From the NCBI GenBank assembly GCA_965249045.1, contig OZ252213.1, positions 558,001 through 622,000 on the forward strand: a stretch of DNA of 64,000 nucleotides. Direction: 5' to 3'. Origin of the DNA: Nemesobacter sp965249045 (GTDB taxonomy: Bacteria > Desulfobacterota_D > UBA1144 > Nemesobacterales > Nemesobacteraceae). This document shows positions 32,413 through 43,200 of the stretch, in pieces; within the stretch, counting starts at the first letter, position 1, and every line of letters starts with the position of its first letter. The notes under the pieces are model-generated. The model saw only the letters and a list, made by a program, of their open reading frames with translations. It ran no database searches and had not been told where the DNA came from. Both the position numbers and the translations under genes were made by a program.

Positions 32413-33345
32413 ATGTTCCTCGTGGACAAGACTCGCCGGACAGGACACCTGCTTACAGAAAAAGTAAACCCGAGAACGGTCAATATTGATGAACTTTCGT
32501 GTTCGGAAATCATCGAGCTTATAAGCGCGGAAGACCGGGAGGCTTTTGAGGCCGTCTCCAAGGAAAAAGATTCCATCTCCCAAGCGGCGGACATGGTTTT
32601 CCGATCGCTTGAGCGCGGCGGCAGGGTTTTTTTCGTCGGGGCGGGGACAAGCGGGCGGCTCGGGGTTATGGAAGCCGCCGAGTGTCCGCCGACTTTCGGA
32701 ACGGATCCCCAAACTGTGCAGGCGGTTATGGCTGGAGGGCTCGGCGCGGTATGGAATTCGGTCGAGGGCGCGGAGGATTCCGTTACGGCTTCGGTGGAAG
32801 TCCTTCGTGGCAAAAAACTCTCAAAGGACGATATGGTCTTGGGAGTGGCGGCGAGTTCCGGGACGCCGTTTGTGATATCGGCCCTTGAGTACTCCCGGAC
32901 AGTCGGCTGCGCGAACATACTTATAAGCTGCAGCGAGCCGGAGAACTCCTCTGCTGATTTGGTTATAACTCCTCTTGTCGGTCCGGAAGTGATAGTGGGT
33001 TCCACTAGGCTAAAGGCTGCGACCGCGACCAAGATGGTCCTTAACATGATTACGACGACCGCCATGGTGCTTCTGGGGAAAACTTACGGAAACCTGATGG
33101 TGGATCTTAAGCCCATGTCCTCAAAGCTTGTTGACAGAGCAAGAAGAATAATAATGGACATATGCGACGTGGGGGAAAAGGAGGCCGCTTCGCTTTTCCG
33201 GGAAGCCGACGGGAACCTCAAGGTTGCCGTGGTCATGAAACTCAGGGGGCTCTCGTCTGAAGAGTCCATCAGGCTGCTGCGGGAAAACAGCGGATCCCTG
33301 AAAAAGGCCCTTGGAAACATATCCCGCGGAACAGAGAATCCATAA
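32413..33345 (+). CDS. murQ: N-acetylmuramic acid 6-phosphate etherase
   Basis: 310 residues with the SIS fold: VFFVGAGTSGRLGVMEAAECPPTFG and VLGVAASSGTPFVISAL are family signatures, and the C-terminal three-helix region (VAVVMKLRGLSSEESIRLL) is present. MurQ splits the lactyl ether of MurNAc-6-P to give GlcNAc-6-P and D-lactate in the cytoplasm, the step after AnmK. It is the first gene of a recycling cluster with anmK, nagZ and a symporter, from which it is now separated by a minus-strand mobile gene pair. No strong Shine-Dalgarno is visible. Confidence 0.95.
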   Translation: MFLVDKTRRTGHLLTEKVNPRTVNIDELSCSEIIELISAEDREAFEAVSKEKDSISQAADMVFRSLERGGRVFFVGAGTSGRLGVMEAAECPPTFGTDPQTVQAVMAGGLGAVWNSVEGAEDSVTASVEVLRGKKLSKDDMVLGVAASSGTPFVISALEYSRTVGCANILISCSEPENSSADLVITPLVGPEVIVGSTRLKAATATKMVLNMITTTAMVLLGKTYGNLMVDLKPMSSKLVDRARRIIMDICDVGEKEAASLFREADGNLKVAVVMKLRGLSSEESIRLLRENSGSLKKALGNISRGTENP

Positions 33346-33482
33346 CCGTCGCACTTGGTACCCTAGTCCCGGCTAGACAAAACGGGGGGGGGGTGCGCGG
33401 GCAAGACCTAACTTTGACACCAAAAGGCGGTATGAGTTTTGGTACCGGGAAAATTTTTAGCAGGTGATACGTTCAGGTTCTT

Positions 33483-34094
33483 TCATCTGTCCTCGTCAAT
33501 CTGATTGCCTGTGATGCCCGCAAACGCAAGCAAAGGTCCACAATCTCCTCTATCCGCTGCTTGCAATGCCTGAATATAGGTTTTTCTCCTGTTACCCATG
33601 GAAGTGAGATCGTAGCCTCCAGTCCAGTCGATCGTTGGTAATTTGTAGAATTTGATGAGCAGCGCGTCCGCCATGATTCTGGCGTGACGCCCATTGCCGT
33701 TGGGAAAGGGGTGGATTGCTGTCAGACGGTGGTGAAAGCGAATTACCGCTTCGCGCGGCGGATAGGTTTCGTTGTCGAGCCAATACTGCATGTCATCCAG
33801 CAGTGTGCGCAACTCCACGGCAATATGGAGCGGATCAACGCCGATATTTCTGCCCGTACGGCGAAATGTTCCCGCCCACAGCCAGACTTCGCCGAACAGG
33901 CGTTTGTGCAGCTCGCGCACATAGCTTTCCGACAGCAGGTTAGTGCGTCTGCTGCGGCGCATCCATGCGATGCCATTTTGGATGTTGGCTTGTTCCAGAT
34001 GATTCAGTTCGCTGCGCGTGGTTATATGTTTGAATTTAAGGCCTTGCGCTTCATCGGCATCAAGCGGCGTTGTATCTTCTATGGGATGGTTCAT
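33483..34094 (-). CDS. Mobile mystery protein B (Fic-domain protein)
   Basis: 203 residues from ATG 34094, 5 nt after the stop of gene A. The Fic motif is AIHPFPNGNGRHARI, intact at His, Gly-Asn-Gly-Arg, with Asn where many Fic proteins have Asp or Glu. Preceding blocks (RELHKRLFGEVWLWAGTFRR and RNIGVDP) are typical for 'mobile mystery protein B', a name given to an A/B pair that recurs at variable genome positions. Fic proteins AMPylate or otherwise modify targets, so B probably acts as toxin and A as its regulator or antitoxin. Confidence 0.88.
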   Translation of the reverse strand: MNHPIEDTTPLDADEAQGLKFKHITTRSELNHLEQANIQNGIAWMRRSRRTNLLSESYVRELHKRLFGEVWLWAGTFRRTGRNIGVDPLHIAVELRTLLDDMQYWLDNETYPPREAVIRFHHRLTAIHPFPNGNGRHARIMADALLIKFYKLPTIDWTGGYDLTSMGNRRKTYIQALQAADRGDCGPLLAFAGITGNQIDEDR

Positions 34095-34099
34095 TGTTG

Positions 34100-34567
34100 T
34101 TAAGCGTCGTCGTTCCACAAGTCCCCCGGCTGTTCCCTGAGAATATCTTCTGTGAGACGATCTATTTCAGACTCAATTTGACTTTGTGAAAGAGTTTGTT
34201 GTTCAAGCGCCATGTGCCCGGCGGCCTCCATCACGCGCTGCTCGGCTTTTTCTCTGGCGCGTCGTTTGATGACGGCCTCCGCGTTTTCTTCAGGCACGAA
34301 GGCGTAAACGAAACGGCAGTTTGCCGCCTCCGCAATGGATTTCATGGTTCTGAGAGTCACTCCGCCATCCAATTCTGCCTTTTCCGTGTTGGAGACAAGC
34401 GCGCGGCTTTTGCCGAGGCGTCGCGCCAGTTGAGCAGCGGACATGCCGAGGGCTTTTCTGGCCGTCCGAATCCAGCCTTCAGCAGGTAAGGCGGAACCCT
34501 GAAACTTCAACGCAGCTTGGTTAAGCTTCTCACGGTACTGTCTTGTGATAATTGGCTTAATGTTCAT
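34100..34567 (-). CDS. Mobile mystery protein A (XRE-family regulator)
   Basis: 155 residues with a clear helix-turn-helix: GWIRTARKALGMSAAQLARR and LGKSRALVSNTEKAE. The C-terminal part (FVYAFVPEENAEAVIKRRAR, then ALEQQTLSQSQI) is typical of 'mobile mystery protein A'. It is the first gene of the A/B operon; the 5' flank (34568-34660) is very AT-rich and holds the likely promoter. The pair lies between murQ and anmK on the opposite strand, consistent with insertion as a unit. Confidence 0.88.
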   Translation of the reverse strand: MNIKPIITRQYREKLNQAALKFQGSALPAEGWIRTARKALGMSAAQLARRLGKSRALVSNTEKAELDGGVTLRTMKSIAEAANCRFVYAFVPEENAEAVIKRRAREKAEQRVMEAAGHMALEQQTLSQSQIESEIDRLTEDILREQPGDLWNDDA

Positions 34568-34819
34568 TGTGACTCCTCAATATTTACGCAGATAAATTTA
34601 TTGTATAGTTATTTATATACATTATAATTGACAATGTCAAGATATAAATATACATAATATGGCACACTGAAAAGTCCGCCATGTCGGTACTGTTATGAAG
34701 TGTTCAATTCTCTTGGTGTTACCCAATGAGCTTTCACAGAGGCGCGTGCACTTGCTTTTGGCTGGACAATTAAAACGCCTGTCTGCTAAATCCCTTTTTC
34801 ATCAGGTAGTTTTTTCCGT

Positions 34820-36001
34820 GTGAACTGGCTTCGTCCGATAATTTCGAAAAAGGAAAAACTGGTTGTCGGTCTCATTTCTGGGACTTCGATGGACGGTATT
34901 GACGCGGCGCTGGTAAGAGTTTGCGGCTCGGGAGAGGATACCGAGGTGCGGATTGAGGAATTTATCTGCCGTGAATACTCGGACGTCGCAAGAAAGCTTC
35001 TTCTCTCGCTCGGTTCGCTGAACGCGGGCTCAATCTCCGACCTGAATTTCCTGCTCGGCCAGGAGTTTGCCGCCGCGGTGCTTGATCTTCTCAGAAAAAC
35101 CGCCTTGAAAACGACTGACGTGGATTTGGTGGGCACCCACGGCCAGACAGTTTTTCACAATCCTCCCTCTCTTGGAGGAAACATTTCCTCGACCCTTCAG
35201 CTCGGCGAAGCGGATGTTATCTGCGAGACCACGGGAATCACGACTGTGGGGGATTTTAGAACTAGGGACGTGGCGGCGGGCGGAGAAGGGGCCCCCCTTA
35301 TCCCCTATGTGGACCATCTGCTGTTCTCCAAAACCGGGAAAAACGTAATCGCCCAGAACATAGGGGGAATTTCCAACTGCACTCTGGTTACGGGGAAACT
35401 CGAAGAGCTTCTGGCGTTCGATACGGGTCCCGGCAATTCCCTGATTGATTCGGTGGCGCGCCTTGCCTCGGGTGGCAAGAAGAGTTTTGACGAGGACGGC
35501 GCGATAGCGAAGCGGGGTTCGGTTAAAGAGGATCTTCTGCGCAAGCTGATGAAAAACCCTTACTTTGATATAGAACCTCCTAAATCGACCGGTAGGGAGC
35601 TTTTCGGAGAAGAAATGGTCGCAAGGCTTTTTTCAGCTACCGAAAGAAATAGCCTCTTCTTGCCCGATCTTCTCAGCACTCTTGTCGAATTTACCGTCTG
35701 CTCCATAGTCTCCGCATACGAAAGGTTCATTTATCCCCGCGCCGACATAGGGGAGGTAATATTGAGCGGGGGCGGCGCCCGAAACCCCGTCATGGTTTCA
35801 AGGCTCCGCGAAAAACTTGCCCCGACGCGACTTTGCCTCTCGGATGATTACGGCATTCCTCTGGATGCCAAGGAAGCCGTGGGATTCGCGGTACTCGCAA
35901 ATGAAACAGTGTGCGGAAACCGGGCGAACGTGCCGGGAGTTACTGGAGCCCGCGACGCCACGGTTCTCGGGAAAATCTCAATCGGGAAGAATATCTTATA
36001 A
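34820..36001 (+). CDS. anmK: Anhydro-N-acetylmuramic acid kinase
   Basis: 393 residues, GTG start. ATP-binding and family motifs: GLISGTSMDGIDAALVRV, VGTHGQTVFHNP, RTRDVAAGGEGAPLIPYVD, NIGGISNCTLV, LAFDTGPGNSLID and LSGGGARNPVM. AnmK phosphorylates 1,6-anhydro-MurNAc with hydrolytic ring opening to MurNAc-6-P, the MurQ substrate. It is 2 nt ahead of nagZ and probably in one transcript with it and the symporter. An upstream ATG is not available in frame, so GTG is the best start. Confidence 0.95.
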   Translation: MNWLRPIISKKEKLVVGLISGTSMDGIDAALVRVCGSGEDTEVRIEEFICREYSDVARKLLLSLGSLNAGSISDLNFLLGQEFAAAVLDLLRKTALKTTDVDLVGTHGQTVFHNPPSLGGNISSTLQLGEADVICETTGITTVGDFRTRDVAAGGEGAPLIPYVDHLLFSKTGKNVIAQNIGGISNCTLVTGKLEELLAFDTGPGNSLIDSVARLASGGKKSFDEDGAIAKRGSVKEDLLRKLMKNPYFDIEPPKSTGRELFGEEMVARLFSATERNSLFLPDLLSTLVEFTVCSIVSAYERFIYPRADIGEVILSGGGARNPVMVSRLREKLAPTRLCLSDDYGIPLDAKEAVGFAVLANETVCGNRANVPGVTGARDATVLGKISIGKNIL

Positions 36002-36003
36002 CA

Positions 36004-37521
36004 ATGTATGAGAATCCGGCCGTGTTTTCATCAAAAGATCTCTCCGCACCCCGGCGCGCGGCGCAGTTTCTTATGCCGAGAATCGATTTTTCCGACCCCG
36101 GCTCAGTGGAGCGGGCGGAGCGCCTCGCGCGGGATTTCTGCGTCTGCGGTTTTATAATATTCAACGGGAACGTTCGGCAGGTAAGGGAAACCACGCGCAG
36201 GCTTGCCTCTATCTCCGAGCTTCCGCTTTTTTTCGGCTGCGATGTTGAAAGGGGTCTTGGTCAGCGGGTTTCTGGAGCGACCTTTTTTCCTTTCGCGATG
36301 GCCCAGGGGGCAATAGACGACGAGGAGTTTCTGAGACGCCAAGCCGTTATAACGGCCCGCGAGATGAAGTACTGCGGGCTTAATCTTGCCTTCGCGCCGG
36401 TTCTTGACGTTAATACCGAGCCGCGGAACCCGATTATAAACGTAAGGGCGTTCTCCGATGACCCCGCGGTCGTTTCAAAACTGGGAGGGGTCTTCGCGGA
36501 AACCATGCAGAAAGAGGGGGTGCTTGCCTGCGCGAAGCATTTTCCCGGTCACGGCGCGACCCTCGAGGATTCCCACGCGTGTCTCCCTAGCGTCAAGAAA
36601 TCCCTCAAGAGGCTTATGGAATCCGATATTGCGCCTTTTCGGGAAGCGATTGCAAAAAGGCTTCATTGCGTGATGCCCGCCCATGTAAGCTTTTCCGCAC
36701 TTGACCCGCTCGGCCTCCCGGCCACTCTCTCAGAGCCGATTCTACGCGGTCTTTTACGGGAAAAACTCGGATTCAGCGGCCTGGTAGTCTCGGACTCTTT
36801 TATGATGGATGCCTTGGGGGGAGAGGAGCGTGAAGAGGAAAACATACTTGCGGCGCTTGCAAGCGGGGTGGATATCGTTTTGGATCCCAGGGATCCCGAG
36901 GGGTTTCTCGCAAGACACGGAGAGGAAGACTTTTTTCAGGATCCCGCGCGGGGAGAGTCTCTTAGCAGGATATTTTACGCGAAAAAGCTTTTCGCCTCTG
37001 GCGGGGAAAAAGCCCCTGCGCCCGATTTTGAGAGAAACGCCGAGGAGGCCGAGGAAATTTCCCGCCGCTCGGCCTGCGTTCTGAGAGGAGGCGCTCTTTG
37101 CGGCAGGAAAGTCTCGGTTTTCCATTTCGGCGCCGAATCCGATGAAGAACTTCTGCGCGGGCTTACAGAAGGGCTCTCCCAAGGAGCAATAGAGATAGAG
37201 AAGCGCTTCTGCTGGCCCGAGACGCCCTCGCTTCGCGACGGCTCTTCGCTTCTCTGCGTTTTGTCTGCAGGTCCGGCTGCATGGACGGAGAACAGTCTTG
37301 TTCCCCCCGCGGTAACCGATTACGTAAACGGTTTCTCCTCTTTTCCGGGTGAAAAAATTCTGCTTACCTTCGGTTCCCCATATCCCGCCTCCGAGTTTTC
37401 CTTTTTCGATACTGTAGTCTCGCTTTTCGATTCCTCGCGCGTTGCGGGCCGCGCGGCCGCGGAAATTCTTACGGCGAAGCGGACGGCCACCGCTAGGCTT
37501 CCGGTGAAAATAAGGCGATGA
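36004..37521 (+). CDS. nagZ: GH3 beta-N-acetylhexosaminidase, NagZ-like
   Basis: 505 residues from ATG 36004. The GH3 core shows FFGCDVERGLGQRV, LNLAFAPVLDVNTEPRNPII, the NagZ signature CAKHFPGHGATLEDSH (with the His/Asp acid-base dyad) and the nucleophile region GLVVSDSFMMDAL. About 150 further residues form a C-terminal domain longer than in E. coli NagZ and closer to the two-domain type. No signal peptide, so it should act in the cytoplasm on GlcNAc-anhMurNAc, feeding AnmK. Its 3' end overlaps the symporter start by 4 nt. Confidence 0.9.
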   Translation: MYENPAVFSSKDLSAPRRAAQFLMPRIDFSDPGSVERAERLARDFCVCGFIIFNGNVRQVRETTRRLASISELPLFFGCDVERGLGQRVSGATFFPFAMAQGAIDDEEFLRRQAVITAREMKYCGLNLAFAPVLDVNTEPRNPIINVRAFSDDPAVVSKLGGVFAETMQKEGVLACAKHFPGHGATLEDSHACLPSVKKSLKRLMESDIAPFREAIAKRLHCVMPAHVSFSALDPLGLPATLSEPILRGLLREKLGFSGLVVSDSFMMDALGGEEREEENILAALASGVDIVLDPRDPEGFLARHGEEDFFQDPARGESLSRIFYAKKLFASGGEKAPAPDFERNAEEAEEISRRSACVLRGGALCGRKVSVFHFGAESDEELLRGLTEGLSQGAIEIEKRFCWPETPSLRDGSSLLCVLSAGPAAWTENSLVPPAVTDYVNGFSSFPGEKILLTFGSPYPASEFSFFDTVVSLFDSSRVAGRAAAEILTAKRTATARLPVKIRR

Positions 37522-39260
37522 AACTTTACGCGGTAGACTGGATACTCGTTGGCTGCTACCTGGCTTTTTCCTTGGGCGTGGGCTTTTATTTTTCAAGAAG
37601 AGCGTCGGGGAGCCTTTCAGACTATTTCGTTTCGGGGCGCGGGCTTCCCTGGTGGCTTCTCGGAACCTCTATGGTCGCCACTACTTTCGCCGCCGACACC
37701 CCCCTTGCCATAACCGGATGGATAAGAACCGAAGGGATATGGAAGAACTGGTTCTGGTGGAACTACATCTTCAGCCACGCTCTCGTAATAGTGGTTTTCT
37801 CAAGGCTCTGGAGAAGGGCGGAGGTAATAACCGACAACGAACTCATAGAGCTTCGCTACGGGGGCCGGCCCGCCGCGTTCCTGCGGGGATTCAAGGCGTT
37901 TTATTTCTCGACGATTTTCAATTTCATAGTCATGGGCTGGGTGATTACCGCGATGACCAAGGTTTTTGAGGTCTTTTTCGGAGTGGGGCAGATATACGCC
38001 GTTTCGCTCTGCGTCGGAATCGTGCTTATCTATACTGTCTTCTCGGGGCTCTGGGGAGTGGTGATAACCGATTTCGTGCAGTACATAATAGCGCTCGGAG
38101 GAACCGTTGTGCTCGCGGTCGTGGTGATAAACTCCGATGCTGTCGGAGGGTACAGCCAGTTTATAAGCAGAATTGCCGAACTCCCCGTTGAGCAGACGTC
38201 CATGTTCATCACGCAGCCCACCGGTGGCGAAGAGTTTTTCTCCTCTGACTTTTTCACCTTCCTTGTTTTCATGACCGTGGTCTGGTGGTCTTCGCACAAT
38301 GCCGACGGGGGAGGGTATTTCATACAGCGCCTCTCTTCCGCAAAGGACGAAAGACACGCCCTTGCCGGCACCGCGTGGTTTGCGCTTAACCACTACGTGC
38401 TTCGCCTCTGGCCGTGGGTGCTTGTAGCCCTGGCATCGGTCGTAATCTTCCCCGAAGCGGCCGGGGTGGCGGGCGGGGACGATGAGGCTGTGTACCTGGT
38501 GATGATAAGGGATTTTCTTCCGCCGGGCCTTCGGGGTCTTCTTCTGGTTTCCTTTCTCGCGGCGTTTATGTCCACGGTCTCAACCCACCTTAACTGGGGC
38601 GCCTCGTATATTGTGAACGACCTCTACAGGAGGTTCGTGCGCCAAAGCGCTTCGCAGAGCCATTACGTGCGGGTCTCTAGGGTGGCGACCGTGGTGCTTG
38701 CCGTCATCGCGGGCGTGGTGGCGCTTCAGATAAAAAATATAGGGGACGCATGGATATTCCTCTGGGCAATGAGTTCGGGAGTGGGACTTGTGCTGATACT
38801 CAGGTGGTTCTGGTGGAGGATAAACGCGTGGAGCGAGATAGCGGCGCTTGCCTCCTCACTTGCGACCATACTCGCTCTGATTATCTACACGGGGGCTAAG
38901 GGCGTTCCCTTGGAACTCCGACACCAGATACTGGTTGTTCCCGTCTCGATAGTCTGCTGGGTTGCGGCCACTTTCGTTACCGCCCCCGAGCCGTGGGAAA
39001 AACTCTCGGAATTCTACTCAAGGGTGAGGCCCCCGGGTTTCTGGTCGCCCGTGCGCAAAAGAGCAGGGGTTTCGCGGGAGCGGGGAGCTCTTTCCCGGAT
39101 TCTTCTTAACTGGTCGCTTGTCGTGTCTTTTCTTCTCTGTTTCATGATCGGAACGGGCAAGCTCCTTTTGGGAGACGGTGCAAGCGCGCTCTGGCTTCTT
39201 TTAGCCTCGGCGATTGCGCTTGCTCTGATTTTGCGCCGCCGCCACAGTTTTTTCCGCTAG
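37518..39260 (+). CDS. Sodium:solute symporter family transporter
   Basis: 580 residues with about 13-14 membrane helices; SSS hallmarks include DWILVGCYLAFSLGVGFYFS, YFVSGRGLPWWLLGTSMVAT, and FLAAFMSTVSTHLNWGASYIVND. It overlaps nagZ (ATGA at 37518), so it is translationally coupled to peptidoglycan recycling. By context the substrate may be GlcNAc-anhMurNAc, anhMurNAc or a related amino sugar, replacing AmpG, which is not seen here; this is inference. Confidence 0.88.
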   Translation: MKLYAVDWILVGCYLAFSLGVGFYFSRRASGSLSDYFVSGRGLPWWLLGTSMVATTFAADTPLAITGWIRTEGIWKNWFWWNYIFSHALVIVVFSRLWRRAEVITDNELIELRYGGRPAAFLRGFKAFYFSTIFNFIVMGWVITAMTKVFEVFFGVGQIYAVSLCVGIVLIYTVFSGLWGVVITDFVQYIIALGGTVVLAVVVINSDAVGGYSQFISRIAELPVEQTSMFITQPTGGEEFFSSDFFTFLVFMTVVWWSSHNADGGGYFIQRLSSAKDERHALAGTAWFALNHYVLRLWPWVLVALASVVIFPEAAGVAGGDDEAVYLVMIRDFLPPGLRGLLLVSFLAAFMSTVSTHLNWGASYIVNDLYRRFVRQSASQSHYVRVSRVATVVLAVIAGVVALQIKNIGDAWIFLWAMSSGVGLVLILRWFWWRINAWSEIAALASSLATILALIIYTGAKGVPLELRHQILVVPVSIVCWVAATFVTAPEPWEKLSEFYSRVRPPGFWSPVRKRAGVSRERGALSRILLNWSLVVSFLLCFMIGTGKLLLGDGASALWLLLASAIALALILRRRHSFFR

Positions 39261-39303
39261 CGGTTTCAGTATTTTCCTTTTCTGTGGTATATAGTTGGTT
39301 GCG

Positions 39304-39915
39304 ATGGCGATTAACGTAAAAGTGCTCAAGCGGCCGCAGCTCTCCTTCTGGGAAAAACTTTACATTCCCCAAGTGCTTAAGGGCCTTATGATCACCCTGA
39401 GGCACATCACGCATTTTCAGCCGATAACCGTTAAATACCCCGAGGAGGTAAAGGCTCTTCCCGAAAATTACAGGGGACTTCATATACTGCCGGGGGATGA
39501 CGACGGGGAGATAAGGTGTGTCGCGTGCAAGCTCTGCGAGATCGCGTGTCCCACCCAGGCTATCTCCATAGTTTCTGAACCCGCCGACGATTACGGCATC
39601 GAGAGAAGGCCCAAGGTCTACAACATAGATTTCATGCGCTGCGTTTTCTGCGGTTTCTGCGTTGAGGCCTGCCCGTGCGACGCGCTTAGGATGGGAATGA
39701 AGTATGAGCTTTCCTCCTACAACCGCGCGGGACTCGTTCACACCAAGGAGGTTTTCTTCGACCCTAACGTAAAAAGCGAGGCCCCGAGGGACAACGCGAA
39801 TTTCCTCTACAAGATGGGAAGGGGGGAAATACTCGATTCTCCCGAGGAAATCTCAAGAATAACGGGCATGGACGGCACCTACTCGGAAAAGCCCGACCCG
39901 CCGCCGGCTACGTGA
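39304..39915 (+). CDS. nuoI: NuoI-like ferredoxin subunit (NADH-quinone oxidoreductase subunit I)
   Basis: 203 residues with two [4Fe-4S] ferredoxin motifs, CVACKLCEIACPTQAI and CVFCGFCVEACPCDAL, in the spacing of complex I subunit I, preceded by LKGLMITLRHITHF, the membrane-arm contact helix. No other nuo gene is adjacent, so either the complex I genes are dispersed or this is a stand-alone copy. ATG 39304 chosen over TTG 39295. Confidence 0.88.
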   Translation: MAINVKVLKRPQLSFWEKLYIPQVLKGLMITLRHITHFQPITVKYPEEVKALPENYRGLHILPGDDDGEIRCVACKLCEIACPTQAISIVSEPADDYGIERRPKVYNIDFMRCVFCGFCVEACPCDALRMGMKYELSSYNRAGLVHTKEVFFDPNVKSEAPRDNANFLYKMGRGEILDSPEEISRITGMDGTYSEKPDPPPAT

Positions 39916-40076
39916 AGCGCCAGGCTGCCGGGTTCCTGATCAAACGTATTTTCATCCGATTCCATCGCATGGCCTTTCCAATCAAATCTCTGGCCGGGTA
40001 CGGAAATCACGTCTTTAGGCCGTGTTTTTTACCCCGCCCGCTTTATAACCTAAAAATTAAAATCTACATGAATATC

Positions 40077-40105
40077 TTGACATTACTTGCTCATTTAACT
40101 ATAAT
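40077..40105 (+). promoter_or_regulatory. Perfect-consensus sigma-70 promoter
   Basis: TTGACA (40077-40082), 17-bp spacer, TATAAT (40100-40105). The predicted start at about 40112 leaves a leader of about 170 nt before the large surface protein. The exact match to both hexamers suggests strong constitutive transcription. Confidence 0.8.
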
Positions 40106-40279
40106 ATATTATGTATGGAAAGGCGATTAGATAGGGGTTTCTCCTTAACAGGTTAATCGGAAGGATTCTTTTCATCTTGGGCGTGCGTATGTGCGTGCCG
40201 CAAGATCTGAAGTTTATAAAAAGAAGTCAGGCTGTCTTTTTTCTGATTGCCTGAATTTCTTTATAATAAGGCCGGAAAT

Positions 40280-43200
40280 ATGGTGGAACATAAACGGCTT
40301 GTCTCTTGGGTAAAGCGCCAGCGAAAATCTCAATCGCCCTCTTATCTGGACGAGAGAAAAGCTAATCCAAGCCCGGATCGGGCGAATTTCAGGTTACTTG
40401 AAACCTTATTGATGCTCTTTTGTCTGAAGGGGCCGGGTTTTCTGCGTCCGCTGTCCTTTCCGACTTCCGGGAAAACGAGAAACTTCAAAAGCGGGGCCTG
40501 CATCCTGCTGGCGATATTTTTGCCGCTGGTGTTTCTTTGCGTAACCGCGCACGCGGCCGAAGGAGATATTCGATTGGGGGGTGTAGAGCAGTCGGCGGAG
40601 AATGGCACCATCCAGGGCTACCTCGAAGTTGAACATAACGGGGTGTGGAGAGGAGTGTGCGATGATTATTTCACGGATCGCGATGCACAAGTCGCATGCA
40701 GGCATTTAAACCATGAGTCTCCGGGCCTGGGGAAGGCGCTCAGACATCTGGACGGACCTTCTGACGATTTCTGGCTTGACGACATGCTCTGTGAAGGTGA
40801 TGAAATCAAGCTGAGTCTATGTCCTAGGAGCGTTAATCCCGGTGTTCCCGGTCAAGAGATTCAGCCTAGTGATTCTGAATATTGGGGTAATGATAATTGC
40901 AAAGCCTATGAGTATGCGGGCGCCGTTTGTTATCAGACGGTTACAACGCCTAAGGCACCTAAGAATCTAGTAGCGACTTCGAGAGAGCAAAACATGATTC
41001 TGCTTGAGTGGGACACCCCTTATTTCATATTGGAAGAGGTAGAGCAAGAACCCGCAAGCCACATGTATTCCATAGTCACCGGCTACAAAATCGAGGTCTC
41101 AGAGGACGGCGGCAACAACTGGGATGATCTTGTTTCCAACACTAACCTTGTTTCCAACACTAACAGTATGCGAACAACATATTTCCACCAAGGTCTTTCT
41201 CTCGGAGATACGCGGCATTACAGGGTCTCGGCGATCAACTCCGAAGGTACAAGCGATCCTTCAAACATAACAAGCGCCACCGTCGGCGGCACTTCCTCCG
41301 TGGATGAACCTGGGACGGCGACTCTGTCTTCTTCCCAGCCGCAGGTTGGCACGGCGGTGGCTGCGACTTTAAGCGACCCTGACGGCTCTGTTTCAGGGGA
41401 GACGTGGATTTGGGAGAAGTCAACCGACAAGAGCAGTTGGAGTGAGATTAGCGGTGAAACGAGTGCGAGCTACACGCCAGTTGCAGGTGATGTGGGCTAT
41501 TACCTGCGGGCGACGGCTTCATATAGCGATGGGCAAGGTTCCGGCAAAAGCGCTGAGGCGGTTTCTCAAAACCAGGTGCAGGCGGCACCGGTGTCAAACA
41601 GCGCACCCGAGTTCTCCGGTACTACCACCACACGTTCTGTGGATGAGAACACTGGGGCCGGAGTGAACATAGAGGCACCAGTTTCTGCCACGGACCAGAA
41701 TAACGATACGCTTGAATATTCACTCGGCGGTACGGATGCGGCTTCGTTTGATATTGTCGCGTCTTCCGGGCAGTTGCAGACCAAGGCAGCGCTTGACTAC
41801 GAGGGGAAAAGTTCCTACTCGGTCATAGTTACTGCCAACTATCTGTCAAATGCGAGCGATACTATTACGGTGACCATCAGCGTAACCAACGTGGATGAAC
41901 TGGGAGTGGCAACCTTTTCTTATCCGTCGCCGTTTCAGGTAAATGAAGTGTTGACCGCGACTTTGAGTGATCCTGACGGTTCCATATCGGGCGAAACATG
42001 GATTTGGGAGAGATCCCTCAACCAGAACAGCGGTTGGACTGTAATCCCGGGTGCCACAAGCGCGAGCTACACGCTGGTTGTAGCCGACGAAGATCATTAC
42101 CTGAGGGCAACGGCGACCTATACCGACGCCGTTTTCGGTTCCGGCAAAACCGCGCAGGCGGTTTCTACCAAGGTGCCGAATCTGAACTGGCCACCCATGT
42201 TTGAAATTCCCCCACCCACGTTTTCTGTACCTGAGAACTCCGCGGCCGGAGTTGAGATCGGGACGCCGGTTACGGCTGCGGACCAGGAGATGGACCCGCT
42301 TACCTATTCGCTTGATTATACAGATGGCGCCTCGTTTGATATTGACAGTTCTACCGGACAGATAAAGACCAAGGCCCCGCTTGACTACGAGACCAAGGAT
42401 TCTTACTCGGTCACGGTTACCGCCCGGGACCGGGATGTGGACGACGTGGAAGTTCAGAGTGATACGATTATGGTGACCATCAACGTAACCAACGAGGATG
42501 ACCCGGGAGAGGTAACCCTGTCTTCCGTGCAGCCGCAGGTGGACACGGAGCTTGAAGCGAATTTGACCGACTCCGACGGTTCCGTATCGGGTGAAACTTG
42601 GGTGTGGGAGAAGTCAACCAGCCGGACAAACGGCTGGGGCACTATAAGCGGTGCAATGAGCGCGAGCTACACGCCGGTTGCGGGCGACGTGGACAATTAC
42701 CTGCGGGTCAAGGTGACCTATACGGATGGGCACGGTTCCGACAAAATGGCGTACGTAGTTTCTGACCTTGTGGTACGTGTCGAGCCGCCGTCAAACAGAG
42801 CTCCCGAGTTCTCCGCGGCCACGGCCACGCGTTCCGTGGATGAGAACTCCGCGGCCGGAGTTGAGATCGGGACGCCGGTTACGGCTGCGGACCAGGAGAT
42901 GGACCCGCTTACCTATTCGCTCGAGGGCTCGGACGCGGCTTCTTTTGCCCTTGCCGACCCGACTTCCGGGCAGATAAAAACCAAAGCCCCGCTTGACTAC
43001 GAGACCAAAAGTTCTTACTCGGTTACGGTTAAGGCAACGGATCCTTCCGGTTTGAATGATACGATCGTGGTGACCATCAACGTGAATGACGTGAATGAAT
43101 CTATATCTCCGCCTTCAAACACGAAAACCTCCAGCCAGGTGACGAAGTCCACTCCGACGACAGTTCCACATGCGCCTTCGGGTCTGATGGCTACACGGGG

